From positions 1 through 45,541 of the forward strand of contig JAGCNO010000026.1 of assembly GCA_017645905.1 (NCBI GenBank): a stretch of 45,541 nucleotides of DNA, in the 5' to 3' direction. The position numbers and the translations under genes were made by a program. The stretch is from Prevotella sp. (GTDB lineage: Bacteria; Bacteroidota; Bacteroidia; Bacteroidales; Bacteroidaceae). A model generated the notes under the pieces. It was not told the origin of the DNA. It worked only from the letters and a program-made list of their open reading frames with translations, and made no database searches. Positions within the stretch are counted from its first letter, which is position 1, and every line of letters begins with the position of its first letter. This document shows, piece after piece, positions 33,785 through 40,877 of this stretch.

Positions 33785-34972
33785 ATGGAATCAAATTTCG
33801 TAGATTACGTTAAGATACAGTGCCGCTCGGGTAAGGGCGGAAGGGGCTCCATGCACCTGAAGCATGTGAAATACAACCCTAACGGCGGACCCGACGGCGG
33901 CGACGGCGGCAAGGGCGGCAGCATCATCCTGCGCGGCAACCATAACTTCTGGACGCTGCTCCACCTGCGCTACGAGCGCCACATACGAGCCGAACACGGC
34001 GGCAACGGCGGCAAGGACAAGTGTCACGGCACCGACGGCAAGGATGTCTACATCGACGTGCCCTGCGGAACGGTGGTCTACAATGCCGAGACGGGCCGCT
34101 ACGTTTGCGACGTAACCTACGACGGACAGGAAATCGTCTTGCTCAAGGGAGGTCGCGGCGGACTGGGAAACTTCCAGTTCCGCTCGGCCACCAACCAGGC
34201 TCCGCGCTATGCACAGCCTGGTGAGCCGGCACAGGAGATGACCGTCATCATGGAACTGAAACTGCTGGCCGACGTGGGACTCGTGGGCTTTCCCAATGCG
34301 GGAAAGTCAACGCTCGTCTCCAGCCTGAGCAACGCCCGGCCTAAGATAGCCAACTATCCCTTTACTACTATGGAGCCCTCACTGGGCATCGTCGGTTACC
34401 GCGACAACAAATCGTTCGTCATGGCCGACATTCCCGGCATCATCGAGGGAGCGGCCGAGGGTCGCGGCCTGGGGCTGCGCTTCCTGCGACACATCGAGCG
34501 TAACTCTCTGCTGCTCTTCATGGTGCCGGGCGACACAGACAACATCTGCCGCGAATACGAAATCCTGCTTGGCGAACTGGAGAAGTTCAACCCCGAGATG
34601 CTGAAGAAACACCGTGTGCTGGCCATCACGAAGTGCGACCTGCTCGACGCGGAACTGGAAGCAATGCTGCGTGAACAATTAGAGGCCGACATGGCCGCCA
34701 AGGGTCTGGAGCCGCTGCCCATCGTGTTTATCTCAGCCGTCACGGGCTATCATCTCGACGAACTGAAGGATGTGCTCTGGGCAGAGCTTAACGCCGAGAG
34801 CAACAAGCTGCAGGCCATCACCGCCGAGGATACCCTTGTACACCGAGACAAGGACATGAGCATCTTCCTACAAGAACTTGCTGACGAAGGCGAGGAAGAA
34901 GAACTTATCGACGAGGAAGAAGAGGAAATCGAAGAGCTCGACGACTTCGAGTACGAGGACGAGGAGGAATAA
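33785..34972 (+). CDS. obgE: GTPase Obg/CgtA
   Basis: Ribosome-associated GTPase involved in 50S maturation and stress control. The N-terminal Gly-rich Obg domain ([20 protein letters not shown]) is followed by the GTPase domain: GFPNAGKST (G1), [16 protein letters not shown] (G3), TKCDL (G4). The C-terminus is a highly acidic tail (about residues 370-395), common in this family. The length of 395 is normal. Second gene after the flotillin. Confidence 0.97.
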   Translation: MESNFVDYVKIQCRSGKGGRGSMHLKHVKYNPNGGPDGGDGGKGGSIILRGNHNFWTLLHLRYERHIRAEHGGNGGKDKCHGTDGKDVYIDVPCGTVVYNAETGRYVCDVTYDGQEIVLLKGGRGGLGNFQFRSATNQAPRYAQPGEPAQEMTVIMELKLLADVGLVGFPNAGKSTLVSSLSNARPKIANYPFTTMEPSLGIVGYRDNKSFVMADIPGIIEGAAEGRGLGLRFLRHIERNSLLLFMVPGDTDNICREYEILLGELEKFNPEMLKKHRVLAITKCDLLDAELEAMLREQLEADMAAKGLEPLPIVFISAVTGYHLDELKDVLWAELNAESNKLQAITAEDTLVHRDKDMSIFLQELADEGEEEELIDEEEEEIEELDDFEYEDEEE

Positions 34973-34984
34973 TAACGGAAGAAA

Positions 34985-35050
34985 CGGAAATAAACGGAAT
35001 AACGGAAAAGTCACTTGATGCGAACCTTTCCGTTATTCCGTTTATTTCCG
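34985..35050. terminator. Bidirectional terminator with a perfect 24-bp stem
   Basis: The arms 34985-35008 and 35027-35050 are exact reverse complements with an 18-bp loop, between convergent obgE and the S41 protease gene. Each arm is itself built from about 9-bp repeats of ACGGAAnn. The short A/T runs at the inner ends make it a plausible terminator both ways. Confidence 0.8.
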
Positions 35051-35061
35051 ATTATTCCGAT

Positions 35062-36630
35062 TCAAAGACTCAGAATCTGCAGTGCCTTTTGCACAATGTC
35101 GTTCTCCTCGTTAAAGATGGAGAAATACTCGTTCATGTCCCACAGGTCGCGGGCAATGAGTGCCTTCAACTGCAATTTAAGGTACGGCATTGTCTTGTCG
35201 CGTTCGGCATCGTCGCGAGGCTTCACATTCTGTTTCTCGCCCTCGGCTATGATTTTGTCAATAAGCTCCTGCGGAATCTCAAACTCCTGCTTATACTTTT
35301 CGAACGAAGGATAAACCTTCTTCAGCTCCTTGCGGTGCTGGTCCACATAGCGCAGGTTCTGCTGTATGATGACACTCTTGGCCGCCAGTTCGCGGTGATA
35401 GCGCGTATAGCGTGTGGTGTCCAACGGCACGAACACGTCGGGCGTGATGCCGCCTCCGCCGTAGACGGTGCGGTGCTTCTTCAGCGTCTGGAACTTCAAT
35501 GAGTCAGCAAAGTGTATGCTGTCCGCGTTGGTCAGCTCGCCGCTGTTCAGGCGGTCTACGAGGTCGTGGTCATAGCCCCTTTTGTTTCCCTTCTCGTAAG
35601 GCTTCTGGATGCACCGCCCGGAGGGAGTATAATAATGTGCTACGGTGAGGCGAATCATCGAGCCGTCGGGCAAATCGATGGGCCGCTGTACGAGGCCCTT
35701 GCCGAAGGTACGCCGTCCCACGACGGTGGCGCGGTCATGATCCTGCAGGGCGCCGGTAACGATTTCTGCTGCCGAGGCCGAGAACTGGTCGACGAGCACC
35801 ACCACGCGGCCCTCGGTGAAATGTCCGTTACCCGGAGCATGATACTCCTGACGGGGCACGCGCCGTCCCTCGGTATAGACGATGAGGTCGCCCTGACTCA
35901 GGAATTCGCCGGCCATCTCAGCCGCAGCCTGCAGATAGCCGCCGCCGTTCTCCTGGAGGTCGAGGATGAGGCTCTCCATGCCCTGCTGACGAAGGGTTTC
36001 CATGCTCTCGAGGAACTCCGTATAGGTCGTGGCCCCAAAGCTACCCACGCGAATATAGCCTATCGTAGGACGTATCATGTAGGTGGCATCGATGGAGTGC
36101 ACGGGAATCTTGTCGCGCACCACGTCGAAGCGCAGCGTGTCGCGTATGCCCTGCCTGACCACCTTCAGACGAGCCAACGTTCCCTTCGGCCCGCGCAGGC
36201 GCCGCATGATTTCCTCCTTTGACATTTTCACGCCGGCAATAGTGGTGTCATTGACGCCCACGATGCGGTCGCCAGCGATGATGCCGACCTTCTCCGACGG
36301 GCCGTTAGTGACGGGCTGGATGACCATGAGCGTGTCCTCCACCATGTTGAACTGCACGCCGATGCCCTCGAACGAGCCGTTGAGCGGTTCCGTCATCTGC
36401 TTCGTCTCCTTGGGAGTGGTGTAGCTGCTGTGGGGGTCGAGTTTCTCGAGCATACCGCGTATGGCATCCTCGGCGAGCTTGTTGTCGTCGACCTCGTCGA
36501 CATAGATGCTGCTGATGGCAACCTGTGCCATCTGCAGTTTGCGCATGGCTTCCTCCTGAGGTTTGGAAAACTGAGCCGAGGCCTGAAGAGCCACAGCTAT
36601 GAGGGCGGATAGAATAAGGGTTCTTTTCAT
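35062..36630 (-). CDS. S41 carboxy-terminal processing protease (CtpA/Prc family)
   Basis: A signal peptide (MKRTLILSALIAVALQASAQ) supports the start at 36630 rather than the upstream ATG at 36684. A PDZ domain (GIGVQFNMVEDTLMVIQPV, AGDRIVGVND; about residues 80-170) precedes the S41 domain with Ser286 in FSASAAE and Lys311 in TFGKGLVQ as the Ser-Lys dyad. These periplasmic proteases trim or degrade protein C-termini. The C-terminal region (about 430-522) is helical. Monocistronic. Confidence 0.95.
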   Translation of the reverse strand: MKRTLILSALIAVALQASAQFSKPQEEAMRKLQMAQVAISSIYVDEVDDNKLAEDAIRGMLEKLDPHSSYTTPKETKQMTEPLNGSFEGIGVQFNMVEDTLMVIQPVTNGPSEKVGIIAGDRIVGVNDTTIAGVKMSKEEIMRRLRGPKGTLARLKVVRQGIRDTLRFDVVRDKIPVHSIDATYMIRPTIGYIRVGSFGATTYTEFLESMETLRQQGMESLILDLQENGGGYLQAAAEMAGEFLSQGDLIVYTEGRRVPRQEYHAPGNGHFTEGRVVVLVDQFSASAAEIVTGALQDHDRATVVGRRTFGKGLVQRPIDLPDGSMIRLTVAHYYTPSGRCIQKPYEKGNKRGYDHDLVDRLNSGELTNADSIHFADSLKFQTLKKHRTVYGGGGITPDVFVPLDTTRYTRYHRELAAKSVIIQQNLRYVDQHRKELKKVYPSFEKYKQEFEIPQELIDKIIAEGEKQNVKPRDDAERDKTMPYLKLQLKALIARDLWDMNEYFSIFNEENDIVQKALQILSL

Positions 36631-36653
36631 GTTGTCCAGTTTTTTGTGGGGTG

Positions 36654-36661
36654 CAAAGTTA
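36654..36661 (-). promoter_or_regulatory. S41 protease -7 element
   Basis: On the minus strand TAACTTTG, 24 bp before the start codon; CTTG lies at about the -33 distance. The leader would be very short. Confidence 0.65.
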
Positions 36662-36700
36662 CACCTTTCTACCCACACGGGCAAGAAAAAAGGCGAAAAT

Positions 36701-36732
36701 TTTGGCCATTCCCGGAATTATGAGTAATTTTG
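36701..36732 (+). promoter_or_regulatory. nrnA-like gene promoter
   Basis: TTTG (36701-36704), 20 bases, then TAATTTTG (36725-36732), a very good match. The start would be near 36739, giving a leader of about 150 nt that contains the 40-bp inverted repeat. Confidence 0.8.
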
Positions 36733-36759
36733 CGCCTCAAAATGATTGAATATTATTAG

Positions 36760-36869
36760 TACTGACCCCACCCCTGCCCCTCCCCTACAAGGGAGGGGAT
36801 AGGTTATCGCTGACGATATGCGCAGCAGCTCCCCTCCCTTGTAGGGGAGGGGCAGGGGTGGGGTCAGTA
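36760..36869. repeat. Perfect 40-bp inverted repeat in the nrnA-like leader (BIME-like pair)
   Basis: The arms 36760-36799 and 36830-36869 are exact reverse complements with a 30-bp spacer. Each arm has its own inner hairpin (CCCCTCCC, CTACAA, GGGAGGGG). Same family as the two pairs in mfd. Confidence 0.97.
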
Positions 36870-36890
36870 ATTTCAAACCTATTATATATA

Positions 36891-37931
36891 ATGTTGAAAG
36901 ATATTATCACCAGCGAGCAGGCCAACGTGCTAACAGATATCATACGTGAGAGCGAAACCATCGTGTGTGTGTGTCACCAGAATCCCGACGGCGACGCCTT
37001 AGGTTCGTGCTTAGCCTTGGCCGAGCTGCTGCGCACCGTCTACGGCAAGGAGCCCCAGGTCATCGTGCCCGACCAATACCCCGACTACCTGCAATGGCTG
37101 CCCAACAGCGAGAAGATCATCCGCTACGACAAGCACCGCGAGGGCTGCGACTGGACACTGGCCCACGCCGACCTCATCTTCTGCCTCGACTTTAACACCG
37201 CCTCGCGCACGGCCGACATGGAGAGCGCCCTATATGCTTCTCCCGCAAAGAAAGTCCTCATAGACCACCATCTCGACCCCGACGTGGAGACACTCGTCAC
37301 CGTCTCGCGGCCACAGGCCAGCAGCACCTCAGAGCTCGTCTTCCGCCTTGCCTGGCAATTAGATTGCTTCGACCAGCTGGGCAAGCACTTCGCCGTGCCC
37401 GTCTACTGCGGCATGATGACCGACACAGGTGGCTTCACATACAACAGCAGCGACCCCGACATCTATTTCATCATCTCGCAGCTGCTCACGAAGCGCATCA
37501 ACAAGGACAAGATCTACCGCAACGTCTACCACACCTTCTCGGAGAACCGTCTGCGACTGACGGGCTTTGTGCTGTACAATCGGCTCGTTGTCGACGCTAT
37601 GCGCCACGCCAGCTATTTCACCCTGTCACGCGATGACCTGCGCCGCTTCCATTTTATGAAGGGCGATGCCGAGGGCCTTGTGAACATGCCGCTGCAGATG
37701 AAGGGCCACCGCCTGAGCATCTCCCTGCGCGAGGACACGGAGAAGGACAACCTCGTGTGGGTGAGCCTGCGCAGCGTAGACCAGTTCCCCTGCAACGAGA
37801 TGGCCGCCCAGTTCTTCAACGGCGGCGGACACCTCAATGCCGCAGGCGGCCGCCTCTACTGCTCCCTGACCGAAGCCGTAGCAGTTGCGGAGAAGGCCAT
37901 CAAGGCCTTCGAGGACAAGCTGAAGTATTAG
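36891..37931 (+). CDS. DHH/DHHA1 phosphoesterase (NrnA-like oligoribonuclease)
   Basis: The DHH motif is at residues 125-127 (LIDHHLDPD) with an upstream HQNPDGDALGS, and the C-terminal DHHA1 domain has FNGGGHLNAAGG. NrnA-type enzymes degrade short RNA oligonucleotides and dephosphorylate 3'-phosphoadenosine 5'-phosphate. The start at 36891 (MLKDIITSEQANV) avoids the inverted repeat just upstream, where an earlier in-frame ATG (36858) falls. Length 346 fits the family. The closely related pApA/c-di-AMP phosphodiesterases cannot be fully excluded, although the GdpP membrane and PAS parts are absent. Confidence 0.9.
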   Translation: MLKDIITSEQANVLTDIIRESETIVCVCHQNPDGDALGSCLALAELLRTVYGKEPQVIVPDQYPDYLQWLPNSEKIIRYDKHREGCDWTLAHADLIFCLDFNTASRTADMESALYASPAKKVLIDHHLDPDVETLVTVSRPQASSTSELVFRLAWQLDCFDQLGKHFAVPVYCGMMTDTGGFTYNSSDPDIYFIISQLLTKRINKDKIYRNVYHTFSENRLRLTGFVLYNRLVVDAMRHASYFTLSRDDLRRFHFMKGDAEGLVNMPLQMKGHRLSISLREDTEKDNLVWVSLRSVDQFPCNEMAAQFFNGGGHLNAAGGRLYCSLTEAVAVAEKAIKAFEDKLKY

Positions 37932-37965
37932 AAACAGGCTTACCGGAAGCGCCAATTAAGCCCCT

Positions 37966-38053
37966 CCAGACTTTGAACCGCTCTTTCAATTCGAATAAGC
38001 CGTTCTTTCGATGGGAAAAAGCCGTTCTTTCAATTCGAATAAACCGTTCTTTC
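37966..38053 (-). repeat. 22-bp tandem array D (four units)
   Basis: Same family as arrays A-C but reversed: units end in CCGTTCTTTC on the plus strand, at 37966-37987 (degenerate), 37988-38009, 38010-38031 and 38032-38053. It lies between the nrnA-like gene and purD, about 65 bp upstream of the purD -7 element, with the GAAAGAACGG strand opposite to purD. Confidence 0.95.
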
Positions 38054-38118
38054 CCCACAACGCCTTTTGATAAATGTTAAATAAGGATAAGCCTTTAGCA
38101 GTCACAAAAAAATTGTCG

Positions 38119-38126
38119 TACCTTTG
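38119..38126 (+). promoter_or_regulatory. purD -7 element
   Basis: TACCTTTG, 37 bp before the ATG. A TTTA about 22 bases upstream may serve as the -33 site. Confidence 0.65.
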
Positions 38127-38163
38127 CAAGTCAATATAAAATAATAAATTGTCAAATAGTCAA

Positions 38164-39456
38164 ATGAAATTGTTGCTTTTAGGTAGCGGCGGCCGCGAAC
38201 ATGCGCTGGCGTGGAAGATTGCTCAGAGCGAGCGAGTGGAGAAACTGTATATTGCACCGGGCAATGCGGGAACCATCAACTGTGGTGAGAACGTCAGCAT
38301 GAAGGCCGACGACTTCGAGGCCGTCAAGCAGTTTGTGGCAGACAAGGGCATCGACATGGTGGTGGTAGGCCCCGAGGACCCGCTGGTGAAGGGCATCTAC
38401 GACAACCTGAAGGGCGACCCGAGGACAAAGGACGTGCCCGTCATCGGCCCGTCGAAGGCCGGCGCTGTGCTCGAAGGCTCGAAGGACTTTGCCAAGGCGT
38501 TCATGATGCGCCACAACATTCCTACGGCTCGCTACCAGACCTTCGACGGCGAGCATCTTCGAGAAGGTCTGGCATTTCTCGAGACGCTGGAGCCACCTTA
38601 TGTGCTGAAAGCCGACGGACTATGCGCCGGAAAGGGCGTGCTCATCCTCGACACGATAGAGGAGGCCAAGAAAGAGCTGAAGGAGATGCTCGGCGGCATG
38701 TTCGGCAACGCCAGCAGCCGCGTGGTCATCGAGGAGTTCATGAGCGGCACGGAGTGCTCTGTCTTCGTGCTCACCGACGGCCAGCACTACAAGATTCTGC
38801 CCGAGGCCAAGGACTACAAGCGCATAGGCGAGGGCGACACAGGCCTGAACACCGGCGGCATGGGCAGCGTGTCGCCAGTGCCCTTTGCCAATAAAGAATG
38901 GATGAAGAAGGTGGAGGACCGTATCATCCGCCCCACCGTGGAAGGACTGCGCCAGGAGGGCATCGACTACAAGGGCTTTATCTTCTTCGGACTGATCAAC
39001 AGGAACGATGCCGAGCCCTACGTCATAGAATACAACTGCCGCATGGGCGACCCCGAGACGGAGACGGTGATGCTGCGCCTGAAGAGCGACCTCGCAGACC
39101 TGCTGGAAGGCGTGGCCAAGGGTGACCTGGACCGCCGCGAAGTGGAGTTCGACGAGCGTGCCGCCGTCTGCGTGATGCTCGTCAGCGGAGGCTATCCCCA
39201 GGCCTATAAGAAGGGATTCCCCATTACGGGTATCGACAAGGTCAGCGGTTCCGTGGTGTTCCATGCCGGAACGGCCTTCTCACCCCTCACCCCTCACTCC
39301 TCACTCCAACAAATAGTTACTGCCGGCGGACGGGTCATCGCCGTCTCGTCGTATGGCAAGGATAAGGAAGAGGCACTGCGTAAGTCATTCCACGAGGCAC
39401 AGAAGATTAATTTTGAGGGCCGCTACTTCCGCCGCGACATCGGGGCAGACCTTTGA
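38164..39456 (+). CDS. purD: Phosphoribosylamine-glycine ligase
   Basis: ATP-grasp enzyme that joins glycine to phosphoribosylamine in purine synthesis. Family features: [44 protein letters not shown] and [10 protein letters not shown], then [10 protein letters not shown]. The ATG at 38164 was chosen over an upstream TTG at 38149 because it begins the conserved N-terminus. Residues about 373-382 (SPLTPHSSL) are encoded by a 7-bp-period repeat and look inserted between the strands [12 protein letters not shown] and IVTAGGRV. Head of a three-gene run with a membrane protein and YqaA-like protein. Confidence 0.97.
   Translation: MKLLLLGSGGREHALAWKIAQSERVEKLYIAPGNAGTINCGENVSMKADDFEAVKQFVADKGIDMVVVGPEDPLVKGIYDNLKGDPRTKDVPVIGPSKAGAVLEGSKDFAKAFMMRHNIPTARYQTFDGEHLREGLAFLETLEPPYVLKADGLCAGKGVLILDTIEEAKKELKEMLGGMFGNASSRVVIEEFMSGTECSVFVLTDGQHYKILPEAKDYKRIGEGDTGLNTGGMGSVSPVPFANKEWMKKVEDRIIRPTVEGLRQEGIDYKGFIFFGLINRNDAEPYVIEYNCRMGDPETETVMLRLKSDLADLLEGVAKGDLDRREVEFDERAAVCVMLVSGGYPQAYKKGFPITGIDKVSGSVVFHAGTAFSPLTPHSSLQQIVTAGGRVIAVSSYGKDKEEALRKSFHEAQKINFEGRYFRRDIGADL
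39281..39308. repeat. 7-bp-period tract inside purD
   Basis: CACCCCT, CACCCCT, CACTCCT, CACTCCA: contiguous heptamers in frame with purD. Confidence 0.9.
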
Positions 39457-39496
39457 CCTCTGACCATAGACTTCAGACCTTAGACTTTAGACTTTA
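39455..39496. repeat. 7-bp-period tract spanning the purD stop and the next start
   Basis: Six heptamers (GACCTCT, GACCATA, GACTTCA, GACCTTA, GACTTTA, GACTTTA). The first two bases of the tract are the last two of the purD TGA stop, and the tract ends 2 bp before the next ATG. Confidence 0.9.
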
Positions 39497-39498
39497 GA

Positions 39499-40425
39499 AT
39501 GAAGCGGTTACAGAACAGGATTGCGGAGAGCGGTGTGGTGCTGCCTACGATGGCCGTCTACGGTCTGGCTATATGGATAGCGGCAGGCTTAGTGGCACGT
39601 AACTGGTGGCCCCAGCTGGCTTGCTTCGCGCTGTCGGCCTATATGATAGTGGAGATGAACAACTCGTTCGCACTGCTCCGCGTACGCAGCCGCATGGTGT
39701 CGGGCACGTTCATCGCCCTGACGTGCGCCATGAGCTTCCTCTTCGGCTCGCTGTCGGGAGGGCTGGTGCAGCTGTTCTTTATCATCGCACTGCTCCTGCT
39801 GCTCTCCACCTATCAGGAACCGGCATCGCTGGGCCGCATCTTCTATGCCTTTGTATTCCTGGGACTGGCGAGCGTGCTGTCCGTACAAGTGCTGGTGCTC
39901 ATCCCGCTGCTGTGGCTGCTCATGGCTACACAACTGCAGTCGCTGTCGGGACGTGGGCTGATAGCCTCGCTCATTGGGCTGGCCACACCGTGGTGGTTCA
40001 TCTGCCTGTGGTTCATCTTCCAGCGTGACTTTACGCCGCTGACCGAGCATTTCGCAGCGCTGGCAGACTTCACTCCCCTGTCCCATGCCTACGCCAAGGT
40101 GACGCTGGAGCAGTGGCTCGTCTGGGTGCTCACGGCGGCGCTGACGCTGACGGGCATCGTGCATTTCTGGCGAAACAGCATCGACGAGAAGATTCGTACA
40201 CGGTTGATGTACGGACTGTTCACGTGGATGTCGGCGGCATGTCTGCTACTGACGGCCTTGCAGCCACAGCACTTCGACCCGCTGATGCGCTTAGCCGTGG
40301 TCTGTGCCAGCCCGCTCATCGCACATTTCCTCACGTTTAGCTCTACTCGCATCACTAACGTGGCCTTCTTCATCATCATAGCCATTACACTGGCAGTCAC
40401 GGTGACTAACCTCTTGATAAGTTAA
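39499..40425 (+). CDS. Integral membrane protein of unknown function
   Basis: Hydrophobic protein of 308 residues with about eight likely membrane segments (for example AVYGLAIWIAAGLVA, LFFIIALLLLLS, GLASVLSVQVLVLIPLLWLLM, WLVWVLTAALTLTGIVHFW). No catalytic motif is recognised and I cannot assign a family with confidence. It lies 42 bp after purD, a gap filled by a heptamer repeat, and 8 bp before the YqaA-like gene, so it is likely co-transcribed with both. Confidence 0.75.
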   Translation: MKRLQNRIAESGVVLPTMAVYGLAIWIAAGLVARNWWPQLACFALSAYMIVEMNNSFALLRVRSRMVSGTFIALTCAMSFLFGSLSGGLVQLFFIIALLLLLSTYQEPASLGRIFYAFVFLGLASVLSVQVLVLIPLLWLLMATQLQSLSGRGLIASLIGLATPWWFICLWFIFQRDFTPLTEHFAALADFTPLSHAYAKVTLEQWLVWVLTAALTLTGIVHFWRNSIDEKIRTRLMYGLFTWMSAACLLLTALQPQHFDPLMRLAVVCASPLIAHFLTFSSTRITNVAFFIIIAITLAVTVTNLLIS

Positions 40426-40433
40426 TAGTTGGC

Positions 40434-40877
40434 ATGGATTTTTCCGTCTACGGGTACTGGGGCATGCTACTGACGGCCTTTCTTGCCGGCAGTGTGTTTC
40501 CTTTCAGTAGCGAGGCGGTCATGTTAGGACTGCTGGCCTCGCCGGACATCGATGCCTGGACGCTGGTCATATACGCCACAGTGGGCAACGCGCTTGGCGG
40601 AATGTTCAACTACTGTGTGGGACGTTTGGGTAAGCTGGAGTGGATTGAGCGGTGGCTGAAAATAAGCCCTGAGAAGATGGAGCGGGCGCAACGATTCATG
40701 GCCGGAAGGGGCGCGTGGATGGGATTCTTCGCCTTCGTGCCTATTCTGGGCAGCGCCATCACCGTCACGCTGGGACTGATGAGAGCCAACGTCGTCATCT
40801 CATTGGTAAGCATGACCATAGGCAAGCTGTTGCGCTACTGTCTGCTGGCCTTCGGCGTGGGGTGGATTTTCAATTAG
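40434..40877 (+). CDS. YqaA/DedA-like membrane protein
   Basis: 147 residues with the SNARE-associated (DedA/YqaA) pattern: FLAGSVFPFSSEAVMLGLL, NALGGMFNYCVGRLG, MAGRGAWMGFFAFVPILGS and GKLLRYCLLAFGVGWI. DedA proteins act in membrane homeostasis and lipid (for example undecaprenyl phosphate) transport; the role of the short YqaA branch is less clear. Its stop codon overlaps that of the convergent helicase gene. Confidence 0.88.
   Translation: MDFSVYGYWGMLLTAFLAGSVFPFSSEAVMLGLLASPDIDAWTLVIYATVGNALGGMFNYCVGRLGKLEWIERWLKISPEKMERAQRFMAGRGAWMGFFAFVPILGSAITVTLGLMRANVVISLVSMTIGKLLRYCLLAFGVGWIFN

Noticed and set aside
38149-38164. TTG at 38149 as purD start
   Set aside because: The ATG at 38164 begins the conserved PurD N-terminus directly; the five extra residues are non-conserved.
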